Below, in pieces: positions 15,657 through 24,066 of a stretch of 36,536 nt of DNA. A program made the translations under genes and the position numbers. Each line of letters opens with the position of its first letter. Within the stretch, counting starts at the first letter, position 1. Source of the DNA: Oligoflexia bacterium (lineage in GTDB: Bacteria > Bdellovibrionota > UBA1018); the NCBI GenBank assembly GCA_014376785.1, contig JACMQW010000038.1:1-36536 (forward strand), written 5' to 3'. The notes beneath the pieces were generated by a model that did no database searches, was not told the DNA's origin, and saw nothing but the letters and a program-made list of their open reading frames with translations.

Positions 15657-16763
15657 TCAGAGAAACTCTTCTCCAAGAATCCGAGTTTTTTCTGCAGAGT
15701 TTGATTCTAAATATTGCCGAAGTTTTTTCAGATCCCGAACTCCTTTGCCATCGCTGCCCCCTCGGGTAGCAAAGAAGCCAGAAAATCGAAAGTCTTCTTC
15801 AGTCCAGAAAAGTTCCGCTTCTCCGAACCTACCTGCTCGACCCACTCGTCCAAAAGATTGCATTAAGCTCAGCAAGGAGTAAGGAATCGAAGCTAAGGTC
15901 ACCCAACTGAGGTGGGGATAATCCATTCCCATCCCAAAAGCATTCGTAGCCACGATCGAGGGTGGGACGGGTAGGTCTCGATCGATGCATTCTAGTTTTC
16001 TCTCAATGTTGCGTCTTTCTTCATCGCTCATTCCAGCATGGTACGGCATAAGCGATTTTCCGAGTGGTTCGAGAAGGTTTCGGTACCTCGCCACATTGTT
16101 CCGGGTTCCTACGAAAAGAATTCCGGCGGACGATTTTTCTAGGACGCTCGAGCGGACCGCTTCGATGCGCTCGGGCGCTAGAATCCTTTTTTCATGAATC
16201 TGGAGGTTTCCTGGCAGAGCGAATGTTCCTTCACAAATCCAGTTTCCCGGAATGCTCTGACGTAGACTTTCCAGAGTCGCGCGCGGAAAAGTCGCGCTCA
16301 TCCACAACGTCCTTTTCGCTTCCAAAGACTGAATAAACGAAATCAAATTGCCGTATGCAGGTCGGAAATGATCGCCCCAATCGGAAATGCAATGCGCTTC
16401 ATCGACCGCGATGAGAGTGGGTCGCCAGCTTTTAATGGCTCTCTTCCGACACTCCATCATCGCTGCTTCAGGACTCGTGATCCAAACGCGGGGAGAGGGG
16501 CAGGTCTCCATCGTTTTGCGGCCGAGTGACGCCCGGATGGGGATGCCCGCTTTAATGAAGCGGTTTACTTGTTGCCGACCGAGAGCGACGAGCGGAGTGA
16601 GCAATAGAATGCGTTCCTCCTCACATTCTGCAAGTCGCTCGATCACGACTCCTTTGCCCGCTCCAGTGGGAGCGGTAAGCGCCAAGTGGATTTCATTTCG
16701 CGAAAGAATTGCCAGGGCGTTTTTTTGAAAAGTGAATAGGACTCGTCGTTCGGTGGAGGGCAT
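15657..16763 (-). CDS. Short RecQ-like DEAH-box helicase with atypical Walker A
   Basis: This 368-aa superfamily-2 helicase core has no RQC or HRDC domain, so it is far shorter than RecQ (~600 aa). Motif I reads APTGAGKG (residues 31-38): a Gly stands where Ser/Thr normally binds Mg2+. Motif II with the RecQ aromatic loop is DEAHCISDWGDHFRP (121-135), motif III SATF (156-159), motif V VATNAFGMGMDYP (271-283) and motif VI QSFGRVGRAGR (302-312). A good AGAGGA ribosome-binding site precedes the ATG. The gene converges on the lipoprotein gene across 18 bp and follows the UPF0104 gene after 40 bp. It probably unwinds DNA in repair, but ATP hydrolysis needs checking. Confidence 0.85.
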   Translation of the reverse strand: MPSTERRVLFTFQKNALAILSRNEIHLALTAPTGAGKGVVIERLAECEEERILLLTPLVALGRQQVNRFIKAGIPIRASLGRKTMETCPSPRVWITSPEAAMMECRKRAIKSWRPTLIAVDEAHCISDWGDHFRPAYGNLISFIQSLEAKRTLWMSATFPRATLESLRQSIPGNWICEGTFALPGNLQIHEKRILAPERIEAVRSSVLEKSSAGILFVGTRNNVARYRNLLEPLGKSLMPYHAGMSDEERRNIERKLECIDRDLPVPPSIVATNAFGMGMDYPHLSWVTLASIPYSLLSLMQSFGRVGRAGRFGEAELFWTEEDFRFSGFFATRGGSDGKGVRDLKKLRQYLESNSAEKTRILGEEFL

Positions 16764-16803
16764 TTGTTCCTCTCTTCACCGAACGAGCCAACCTTCGAAA
16801 TGA

Positions 16804-17829
16804 TTAGACTAGCGGACTAGGTTCGCCTTTTTTAAACTTCAGATAGACTAGTCCGCCCACTGCTCCGATACAGAGTTGGATTAAGACAAAGTAGCTGAAG
16901 ATGTCGGCTCCTCGGTCGGAACCTAAGAGATGATAAAAGAAGCTAAAGGCTGCGTGGCCCGTCCCGACACCACCTGGAAGCACTGGAACCGCCGTGACTA
17001 AGAGGCCAAGCGGAGTAACCACGAGTAAGCCATTCGCCGGAATTTGCCATTCTCCGAGAGCACGCGCAAAACACAGGCAAGCATAAGCAGACAGCGATTG
17101 GATGAGAAACGCTACGAGAAAGGCTCTCACCACGAGGCGACGTTCCGAATGGTACACGCGAACGCCGAGATAAATGCGGACGAGAGATCCGAATTTCGCA
17201 TTCCGCCGCTCAAACGCTTGAAGGAACTGGAGCACCGGATCAGCATTTTCGTGCATGAGAAAAAGGTAAGCATAGAACACTACCACCGCGGCACCGGAGG
17301 TCATCACGAATGCTTTTACCCCCGCTAAGATCGGAGAACCGATGAAATGTCGCATCTCTAAAAGAAGAGCAGTCACGGATACTGCGACGAGCGCAGTGAG
17401 TCCGACAAGGCGATCAAACAGGATACTCCCGAAGGCGCGACCGCGGTTACCCGGTGATTCATGCGCGATGTAAAAGGCTTTCACAAAGTCTCCGCTAACC
17501 GCTCCCGGCAAGGCGACGTTGAAAAAATTTCCGATAAACTGGAGCTGAAGCAGTCGTGAATTTCGGATCTTAATTCCTTGGGCTCGGAGGAGAATGCCCC
17601 AACGAAAGGCAGCGAGAAAAGCAGAGAGAAGGAGGCAAAAGACTCCAACCAGAATCTGGGGCCAATTTTTCAACCCACCCATGAAGGCACTGACGGAAAT
17701 CAGATTCTTTTTCGCCAGCCACCAAAATACCAGTACGACGAAGAGTACTTTCAAAACATTCAGCGAGAGGGAACGGAGGCTGACCGTCTTACCTAAAATA
17801 TTTAACTGGGTTCCTGTGTTTCCGCTCAT
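16804..17829 (-). CDS. UPF0104/lysylphosphatidylglycerol-synthase-type membrane protein (flippase-like)
   Basis: This 341-aa inner-membrane protein has about eight hydrophobic segments. It carries the family features seen in the MprF-flippase/AglD/YbhN group: an N-terminal FRWGILLRAQG stretch, FIGNFFNVALPGAVSGDFVKAFY, and a SILFDRLVGL motif, followed by a C-terminal TAVPVLPGGVGTGHAAF stretch. Such proteins are thought to help move lipids or lipid-linked sugars. It starts 3 bp after the glutamine amidotransferase gene and sits among envelope glycosyltransferases, which fits a lipid/LPS role. Substrate unknown. Confidence 0.85.
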   Translation of the reverse strand: MSGNTGTQLNILGKTVSLRSLSLNVLKVLFVVLVFWWLAKKNLISVSAFMGGLKNWPQILVGVFCLLLSAFLAAFRWGILLRAQGIKIRNSRLLQLQFIGNFFNVALPGAVSGDFVKAFYIAHESPGNRGRAFGSILFDRLVGLTALVAVSVTALLLEMRHFIGSPILAGVKAFVMTSGAAVVVFYAYLFLMHENADPVLQFLQAFERRNAKFGSLVRIYLGVRVYHSERRLVVRAFLVAFLIQSLSAYACLCFARALGEWQIPANGLLVVTPLGLLVTAVPVLPGGVGTGHAAFSFFYHLLGSDRGADIFSYFVLIQLCIGAVGGLVYLKFKKGEPSPLV

Positions 17830-17832
17830 TCC

Positions 17833-18519
17833 TTATTTTTCCTCAAAGAAATTTTCAAAAATTTTTTCGCCGACTGAAGGGTCGTAAAGCTTTGCGCTTT
17901 CACTCGCGCGAGAAATCCACCTGGCCGATTTCCCTTTTTTCCATGCAAGAATTGTTTTTTCGGCGCTCGAGAGGTCTTTTTCTGGATGGAATTGGATTCC
18001 ATACACTGGGCGCCCTTCCATTTGGCAAGCTTGGATCGAACAATCAGGCGATGATGCGATTCGTTTCATTCCAGGTACCAGCCGCGTGACTTCCTCGAAA
18101 TGAGATGAGAAAGAAAAAAAACGGGAGGGCAACCCTCTGAAAAGCGGTGCGTCCCCGATCACTTCAATTTCCGTCCACCCAAATTCTCCTGTTGCGGAAC
18201 GAGCTAAACTTTCCGCTCCTCCGATGACACGGTTTAATGCTTGGTGTCCGTAACAAATGCCCAGTATTGGTTTACCGGCATCGAGGGCCTGGCGAATGAG
18301 TAAATCTAAATTTGAAATCCAGCTGCCCGTTTCCAGGCAACTCGTCCGTGATCCGGAAAGAATGAGTCGATCATAGCCTAGGATGTTTCCGGGGAGGTCA
18401 TCATGGGGCGCACGGCGGACAAAAGCAGATCGTTCCTTCGACCGAGTGACAAAGGAGCAGAGGTTCGATGCGCCCCAAGAATCAACATCGAGCGTATTAT
18501 CAATGATGAGAGTTTTCAT
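17833..18519 (-). CDS. Class I glutamine amidotransferase (GMP-synthase-like)
   Basis: I use the ATG at 18519, 5 bases after GGGAG; a GTG two codons upstream is possible. The 228-aa protein is a lone GATase domain: nucleophile Cys89 in GICYGHQ, with His178 and Glu180 in IQFHPEKD. Family members hydrolyse glutamine to feed ammonia to a partner, or act on gamma-glutamyl compounds. No synthetase partner is fused. It overlaps the WaaE-like gene by 20 bp and precedes the UPF0104 gene by 3 bp, so it is embedded in an envelope-glycan operon. An aminosugar-related role is possible but unproven. Confidence 0.85.
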   Translation of the reverse strand: MKTLIIDNTLDVDSWGASNLCSFVTRSKERSAFVRRAPHDDLPGNILGYDRLILSGSRTSCLETGSWISNLDLLIRQALDAGKPILGICYGHQALNRVIGGAESLARSATGEFGWTEIEVIGDAPLFRGLPSRFFSFSSHFEEVTRLVPGMKRIASSPDCSIQACQMEGRPVYGIQFHPEKDLSSAEKTILAWKKGKSARWISRASESAKLYDPSVGEKIFENFFEEK

Positions 18520-19282
18520 TCCCACTCCCTTTTTCTTCGAAAAAGTAAGCGTACTTTAAAAAGATACTATGGGCGGCATTCACTGCAATGATGAACCCGG
18601 CAATACCGTCGCGGTAGCCCTTTTTTAGAAGGTAAGTTTCCAAAAATTTTCCAACAGGTTTATAAATCAGACGTAAAGTGCTTTTTCTGACTCCCCGTTT
18701 CCGGAGCACCTCCGAGCCGAGATGAGAAAACCGGATATTAGTCGCGACTTGATCGCGAATGTCTCGAAAGGGGTAGTGGAGCAAGTCATGACGAAGTGAT
18801 CCGACCTGACCGCGGACTTGCCACTCTTCATGCACGTCCGGCTCGGTCCAGTTTGAATGGCTCCGCTGCGCTAGCCGAACCAGTCGATTAGGATACCATC
18901 CCCCGTGCCGGATCCATCGGCCGAGGTAACGACTTAACCTCGGCATGTGGAATCCTCGCACGCCCTCTTCAGTCGCTCGGTCTAGGGCTTGCTGAATTTC
19001 TACCCCGAGTTCTGGGCTCACCTCTTCGTCCGAATCGATGTTTAAAATCCAATCATGGGAGGCCTGGGACTGCGCAAAGTTCTTCTGCTCACCATAGCCC
19101 CGCCAAGGATTCGTTAAAACTCGAGCTCCTAATCGCCGAGCAAGTTGGGTGGTTTGGTCCGTGGAGCCAGAATCGACTACCAAAATTTCTTGCGCGAAAC
19201 CGCGAACGCTTTCAATCGCGCGAGTGATGTTCTTTTCTTCGTTGAGTGTGATGATCGTCACACTCAGGGGAGGGCGCGGCAT
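18500..19282 (-). CDS. GT2 glycosyltransferase, WaaE/LPS-core type
   Basis: The 260-aa protein begins with the GT-A fold SVTIITLNEEKNITRAIESV, followed by ILVVDSGSTDQT and a DxD-type NIDSDEEVS metal/sugar-nucleotide site. The later FHMPRLSRYLGRWIRHGGWYPNRLVRL stretch is typical of WaaE (KdtX), an LPS inner-core beta-1,4-glucosyltransferase. It is paralogous to the gene at 23257-24066. Divergent from ugd with only 46 bp between the starts, so their promoters must overlap or extend into coding sequence. Confidence 0.85.
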   Translation of the reverse strand: MPRPPLSVTIITLNEEKNITRAIESVRGFAQEILVVDSGSTDQTTQLARRLGARVLTNPWRGYGEQKNFAQSQASHDWILNIDSDEEVSPELGVEIQQALDRATEEGVRGFHMPRLSRYLGRWIRHGGWYPNRLVRLAQRSHSNWTEPDVHEEWQVRGQVGSLRHDLLHYPFRDIRDQVATNIRFSHLGSEVLRKRGVRKSTLRLIYKPVGKFLETYLLKKGYRDGIAGFIIAVNAAHSIFLKYAYFFEEKGSGNENSHH

Positions 19283-19328
19283 TTAAAAACGCTAGCATAA
19301 AGGTCCGATATTTGGGAAAAAAGGTCAT

Positions 19329-20681
19329 ATGCGCGTTGCAGTAATTGGTACAGGGTACGTCGGTTTAGTTGCAGGAGCTTGTTTTGCGGACAGTGGAAAT
19401 TCTGTCGTTTGCATGGACATCGATCCGAAGAAGGTCGAAATGCTCAAGCGAGGAGAAATCCCTATCTACGAACCTGGCCTCGAAGATCTGGTGAAGCGGG
19501 GAAATCGTGAGGGGCGCCTCTCGTTCACGACTTCATTCGATGAAGCGGTTCCGTCGGCTGAGATTATCTTTCTTGCGGTCGGTACGCCTCCGTTACCGGA
19601 TGGCTCTCCCAACACGAAATACCTAGAGTCAGCGGCGCGGGAAATCGGACGCAGTTTGGAAAAGGCACCGGCCTCCGAATCGAAAATTATCGTGAACAAA
19701 TCGACCGTGCCGATCGGTTCCCACCGCGTGGTTGCTGAATGGATCAGCGCCGAAACTTCTCGTCCGTTCGAAGTGGTGAGTAATCCTGAATTCCTAAAAG
19801 AGGGATCGGCCGTCGATGATTTTTTCAAGCCTGACCGGGTGGTCATCGGGACCGAAAACCTCGAAGCCTTTAAGAAAATGGCCGATCTCTACGCCCCCTT
19901 TGTTCGCCAGGGCAACCCGATTATCCACATGGACACGGTTTCTGCAGAAATTACGAAGTACGCTTGTAATGCATTTCTTGCGACTCGAATTACTTTCATG
20001 AATGAGTTGTCTCGGCTTTGCGAAGCGACGGGTGGAGACATCGAAGAAGTGCGAAAGGGTATGGCAACGGATATTCGCATTGGAAAACATTTTTTATACG
20101 CAGGTCTCGGATACGGCGGCTCTTGTTTTCCGAAAGATGTGAAAGCATTGATTTCGACGGGGGATCGCTACGAAACTCCGCTTGAAATTGTCGCGGCCGT
20201 CGATGCTGCAAATACCAAACAAAAATTGCGGTTGATCGAGGCGATGACCCGTTACTACGGGGGGGCCCTATCCGGTAGGACATTTGCAATGTGGGGTCTC
20301 GCTTTCAAACCAAATACCGATGACCTCCGAGAAGCCCCGGCGCTTGAAATGGTGAACGCATTGATCGAGGCGGGAGCTTCGGTTCGCGTGTTTGATCCGG
20401 TTGCGATGCCGAATGCTAAGAAATATTTCCGGGAAAAACTCGGGTCCCGACTCACTTCGGTCCATTTTTCAACCTCATCTTACGACGCGGTTGCGGACGC
20501 TGACGCCATGATTTTAGCGACGGAATGGAATGAATTTAGGCACCCTGACTGGAAGCAGGTTCACTTGGCGATGAAGCATCCACTCATCTTCGATGGCCGG
20601 AACATTTTCGATCCCGATAAGCTCACCGCACTCGGATTCAAATATTTCGGGATCGGTCGGGGCAAGCACGCGGTCACTTAG
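19329..20681 (+). CDS. ugd: UDP-glucose 6-dehydrogenase
   Basis: Ugd oxidises UDP-glucose twice, with NAD+, to UDP-glucuronate, a precursor for acidic surface sugars. The 450-aa product shows the N-terminal NAD site VIGTGYVGL (residues 5-13), the NPEFLKEG motif (152-159) and catalytic Cys266 in GYGGSCFPKD, plus a C-terminal UDP-binding domain. An AAGG site precedes the ATG. It is the only plus-strand gene in this glycan cluster, and its stop overlaps the convergent GT gene by 4 bp. It implies that uronic acid occurs in this organism's LPS core or capsule. Confidence 0.95.
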   Translation: MRVAVIGTGYVGLVAGACFADSGNSVVCMDIDPKKVEMLKRGEIPIYEPGLEDLVKRGNREGRLSFTTSFDEAVPSAEIIFLAVGTPPLPDGSPNTKYLESAAREIGRSLEKAPASESKIIVNKSTVPIGSHRVVAEWISAETSRPFEVVSNPEFLKEGSAVDDFFKPDRVVIGTENLEAFKKMADLYAPFVRQGNPIIHMDTVSAEITKYACNAFLATRITFMNELSRLCEATGGDIEEVRKGMATDIRIGKHFLYAGLGYGGSCFPKDVKALISTGDRYETPLEIVAAVDAANTKQKLRLIEAMTRYYGGALSGRTFAMWGLAFKPNTDDLREAPALEMVNALIEAGASVRVFDPVAMPNAKKYFREKLGSRLTSVHFSTSSYDAVADADAMILATEWNEFRHPDWKQVHLAMKHPLIFDGRNIFDPDKLTALGFKYFGIGRGKHAVT

Positions 20682-21529
20682 TTTCGTACGGAAATTCCTG
20701 ATCGGTCGCCACCCTCGATTCCGCGGTCTGCGCGAATGCGTTTAGTGTGCCGTGCTTCCTCGAGAAGGGTTTCGTTTGCGGGAGTGAATCCGCGGCGCTC
20801 GTGCCAGACATGAAATTGAAGCGCTAGCCCTTTTAAGGACCGAATGCTGAGTCCCAGATTCCGCATTCTAATTTCGACGTCCGTGTCTTCACGGCCGTAG
20901 CCTTCATAAGCCTCATTGAATCCATTGATGGCAAAAAGGTCTTCCCGGAACGCGGAGAAATTACAGCCCTTCAAATCGTCAATTTGCTCGAGGTTCAGAA
21001 TTTTTCTGAGAGGCTTAAACGTTCCCCATCTCAGGGTGCGATTAAAGTTCGTCGTTTTTCCGAATACTTGATCACGGAGGATACGAAGGGATGGTCGATC
21101 GAAAATTCCGGAACGAACGTCAGCCAAAGTCAGTCCGTGGCTCACGGCTTCAGAAAGCTCAACCCTGCGGCCTGCGCCGTAAGTCCCATTTCGACGGGTC
21201 ACCCAGTGATCGGAAATAAAATCTCGGTGTGGAACACAGTCAGCATCAAGAAAAACGATGAGTTCCCCGCGAGAGCGGCGAATTCCCTCGTTGAGCAGCC
21301 GACACTTTCTAAAACCTTGGTTTTCCTGCCAAAGGTGAACAAAATCCTGTGTGAAATGAGGAGCGAAGTTTCGAACAACGCGTGCGGTTTCTTCTCCACT
21401 CCCGTCGTCACAGAGGAGTATTTCAAAATTTTTAAAACTTTGCCGATCCAAAGCCGTCAGAACCATTTCAAGGTGTTTTGGCATCTCATACGTGGCCAGA
21501 AGAACCGTTACATGAGGCAGTGGATTCAC
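20678..21529 (-). CDS. GT2 glycosyltransferase with galactosyltransferase-type C-terminal motif
   Basis: The 283-aa GT-A protein has VTVLLATYEMPKHLEMVLTAL, FEILLCDDGS and the metal site VFLDADCVPH. It also has a C-terminal GYGREDTDVEIRMRNLG motif typical of the beta-1,4-galactosyltransferase C-terminal (Glyco_transf_7C) class. It is the last gene of the five-gene minus-strand operon and overlaps the previous gene's stop by 4 bp (ATGA). Donor and acceptor are unknown; a role in LPS core or another surface glycan is inferred from its neighbours. Confidence 0.85.
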   Translation of the reverse strand: MNPLPHVTVLLATYEMPKHLEMVLTALDRQSFKNFEILLCDDGSGEETARVVRNFAPHFTQDFVHLWQENQGFRKCRLLNEGIRRSRGELIVFLDADCVPHRDFISDHWVTRRNGTYGAGRRVELSEAVSHGLTLADVRSGIFDRPSLRILRDQVFGKTTNFNRTLRWGTFKPLRKILNLEQIDDLKGCNFSAFREDLFAINGFNEAYEGYGREDTDVEIRMRNLGLSIRSLKGLALQFHVWHERRGFTPANETLLEEARHTKRIRADRGIEGGDRSGISVRN

Positions 21530-22431
21530 CGGACCCTCCGATAACTTCGGTATTCGAAAAATCTCTTACCACTGAACCGTTCGATCGTATCGAGCAAGAT
21601 TTTTTTTGCGTCCGAAAATTCCCATTCCAAACGAGATTCCGCTAAATTCCAGCTCCAAGCTTTCGTCCGGATACGCGCAAGCATCACGGATGGATGAGAC
21701 CCTCTGAACGGGTAGAGACCCCATATTTTTTTATAGCGGTAGTTGTCTCCGGTCGCAGGCTCTTTCGCGCCGGACTTCGCGACGCCGTGATAGAGGCTGT
21801 CCATGAAGAAAGTTTTTTCCTTCATCACTTCGGGTGGACGAACCCAGCCGTAATGATAAATCTTCGCTCCGGAATGTGCGACTCGTGGTTTTTCTCCCGA
21901 AGGGAGTCGAAAGCTTTGGGCGTCCCCGATGCTTCGTGCGCCAGAAGATCGCTTTATCGCGCGAACTTCTCTTCGGTATGCACTTCGAGAGTGACGAAAA
22001 ACATCAAAAGATCCGTAAAAATGGATGTAATCGAAAAGCAATCCATCGACTGCGTTGTCTCCTTGAAACCTCTGGAAGGCCTCGCGGATGTGGGGGTAGT
22101 CTGATTCATGAATCACTTCGTCCGCCTGGAGGTAAACACACCATTCTCCTGAACACCGCTCAAGGGCGAGATTTGTTTGTTCAGAAAGAATTTGCCCGCC
22201 CTTGCGTTTCTCGGGATCATCTAGCGGCCAATGACTTTCGAAAAGAACAACTTTGCCGTTTCCTTCGTCTGCCGCGAATTTTTTTATTCGTTCGAGGGTT
22301 TCGTCTTCGCCGATGCCGACGTTAATGACGAGTTCGTCTACTATGGGTAAAAGCGATCGAAGAGATTCCAGGTAGGGGTAGTCGAATTTCGAACCGTGTC
22401 GAACGAGCGTGAAGCCCGAAACTTTATTCAA
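21526..22431 (-). CDS. Divergent GT2-like glycosyltransferase
   Basis: The 301-aa product has a GT2-like start (GFTLVRHGSKFDYPYLESLRS), a GEDETLERI helix and a LQADEVIHESD stretch, where ADE takes the place of the usual DxD. The C-terminal half contains charged and aromatic residues (YHYGWVRPPEVM) common in this uncharacterised group. It lies within the operon, overlapping upstream by 8 bp and downstream by 4 bp. Without a strict DxD, the metal requirement is uncertain. Confidence 0.7.
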   Translation of the reverse strand: MNKVSGFTLVRHGSKFDYPYLESLRSLLPIVDELVINVGIGEDETLERIKKFAADEGNGKVVLFESHWPLDDPEKRKGGQILSEQTNLALERCSGEWCVYLQADEVIHESDYPHIREAFQRFQGDNAVDGLLFDYIHFYGSFDVFRHSRSAYRREVRAIKRSSGARSIGDAQSFRLPSGEKPRVAHSGAKIYHYGWVRPPEVMKEKTFFMDSLYHGVAKSGAKEPATGDNYRYKKIWGLYPFRGSHPSVMLARIRTKAWSWNLAESRLEWEFSDAKKILLDTIERFSGKRFFEYRSYRRVR

Positions 22432-23260
22432 CGGATTCCTCCTTCTGCCCGTGGCAATCTGAGGGAGGGCTCACGGATTCCGGATAAGAAAGGAGAAGCG
22501 CGTCTGGGACCGAAGCCGGAGAGTTCGGACTGAGGTCCCCGGTAAACCGGAGAAACGAACGCTCGCCGCTTTCTAAGGGCGCTGTAGAAATACCGCCCGA
22601 AAATTTCGATTGGAGAACGAGGGGAGTCGGTTTTAAGGCAACCACCACTCCCATGTGTCCCTTTTTCCCGAGAACACCTTCACTTCTGGGATAAACAACG
22701 ATGTCTCCCAAATCGAGATCGCGCTCATTTTCTAACTTTCGAAAACTCTTAATCGCAGATTTCCAGACGCAAAACTTCAAATCAATCGGCGTATCGGATG
22801 CGTTTTGTTTGCGAAAATAAGCTTCCGGATCACCAGACTTCACGGCTTGAGAGAGGTGAATCCAATGCCTCGTCTTTAGGAAGGGTATATTCGCTCCCAG
22901 CATTTGGTAGAAACGATGAACAAAATTTGAACAGTCGGATCCGAGCAGGAATGAGATGAGCTTTAATCCACGGTGGTAGGGATCCGCGAATAGAATGTAG
23001 CCGTGGTAATTTTCGCGGTCGGGAGTGGGTTTTTTCCCATAACGCTGCCAGTAATGGGTCAGTCCGGTATCCAGAAGTGAACGCTCGAGCTCAGTCTTCG
23101 GCGGAAAAAAAAACTCGGCAGGCCTGGGCGACATTCGTTCGACTCTCGCCGAAAGCGAAAGCTTCGCGTCACTGGCTTCTCCCAGAATGGACGAGCAGCT
23201 GAGTCCCGCTAAAATGAGGGCGAGGCAGGCGCGCGTGAAGTTCGGGAATGGCGAATTCAT
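22424..23260 (-). CDS. Secreted NlpC/P60-like (papain-fold) protein in a glycosyltransferase operon
   Basis: The 278-aa precursor has an N-terminal signal (hydrophobic ACLALILAGLSC…). A lipobox is not convincing, because the -3 position before Cys22 is Gly. The catalytic pattern fits an NlpC/P60 or DUF1175-like cysteine amidase: Cys110 in LLGSDCSNFV, His202 in KKGHMGVVVAL, with the GDIVVYPRSEG strand just before. Known relatives cut peptidoglycan peptides or amide-linked acyl groups. It overlaps its neighbours by 4 and 8 bp, so it is co-translated with sugar transferases. That placement suggests a role in envelope glycan trimming or attachment. Confidence 0.7.
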   Translation of the reverse strand: MNSPFPNFTRACLALILAGLSCSSILGEASDAKLSLSARVERMSPRPAEFFFPPKTELERSLLDTGLTHYWQRYGKKPTPDRENYHGYILFADPYHRGLKLISFLLGSDCSNFVHRFYQMLGANIPFLKTRHWIHLSQAVKSGDPEAYFRKQNASDTPIDLKFCVWKSAIKSFRKLENERDLDLGDIVVYPRSEGVLGKKGHMGVVVALKPTPLVLQSKFSGGISTAPLESGERSFLRFTGDLSPNSPASVPDALLLSYPESVSPPSDCHGQKEESVE

Positions 23261-24066
23261 CGTGTTTCAGCCTCGCGCTCAGCTTTTGTTTGGATCTGCC
23301 ACATTTTTAAATGGCGAACTGCTCTCGAGACGCCTTCTAAAATCGAAATCACCAGTCCATGCATCCCGTCGCGGTAGGATTTATAATAGAAGTAATTTTT
23401 TAAAAACATCGCGGGGCCGGTAAAAATCATGCGAAAAGCGTTCGTACGTTGACCGGCGGCGATTCGATTCGCCGCTTCAATCGTCGTGTACTTATTCATT
23501 TTTGCCAGAAATTTATCGGGATGAAAGTCGGGGGCGTGGGAAAGGGGTTCGTGAATCCTCAGTGGTTCGGTTGGATATTTCGGATACTCATGAATTTCGT
23601 TTATGAAGCGAATGCCAGACTTTTTAAAAAAACGGTCTTGATAACTGGGATTCCAAACGCCGTAGTGAATCGGACGGCCGAGAAAATATTCCTGACGTCG
23701 GACTTTCCAATAAGGGTGTGGATTTTCTTCGGCGAGAATCGACCGAATTTTTTCTTTCAAGCTAACCGAACACTCTTCATCCGCATCGACACAAAGTACC
23801 CAGTCGTGTGTAGCCTGATCCAACGCAAAGTTTCTTTGGTTTTTGAATCCGTCCCAGGACCTTTCAAACCAGCGAATTTGATTTTTCCATGGAGCAGTCG
23901 GATCAAGAGCAATTTGTTTTGTACGGTCTTCGCTCAGGCCATCCACTACGACGATTTCATCGCACCAGGTGAGGGAAGTGAGACTGCGTGAAATGTAGGC
24001 TTCTTCGTTGAGGGTGATCAAGACCGCCGATATTTTTCGACGCTCTCTTGCGGGCTGCTTTGTCAT
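23257..24066 (-). CDS. GT2 glycosyltransferase, WaaE-like (paralogue of 18500-19282)
   Basis: The correct start is the ATG at 24066, which overlaps the upstream stop as ATGA; the open frame before it is shadow. The 269-aa protein has ISAVLITLNEEAYISRSL, IVVVDGLSEDRT, the metal site CVDADEECS and a long basic C-terminal tail with FLKNYFYYKSYRDG. It resembles LPS-core WaaE and the other GT2 gene in this window, so two such transferases probably add successive core sugars. Confidence 0.85.
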   Translation of the reverse strand: MTKQPARERRKISAVLITLNEEAYISRSLTSLTWCDEIVVVDGLSEDRTKQIALDPTAPWKNQIRWFERSWDGFKNQRNFALDQATHDWVLCVDADEECSVSLKEKIRSILAEENPHPYWKVRRQEYFLGRPIHYGVWNPSYQDRFFKKSGIRFINEIHEYPKYPTEPLRIHEPLSHAPDFHPDKFLAKMNKYTTIEAANRIAAGQRTNAFRMIFTGPAMFLKNYFYYKSYRDGMHGLVISILEGVSRAVRHLKMWQIQTKAEREAETR

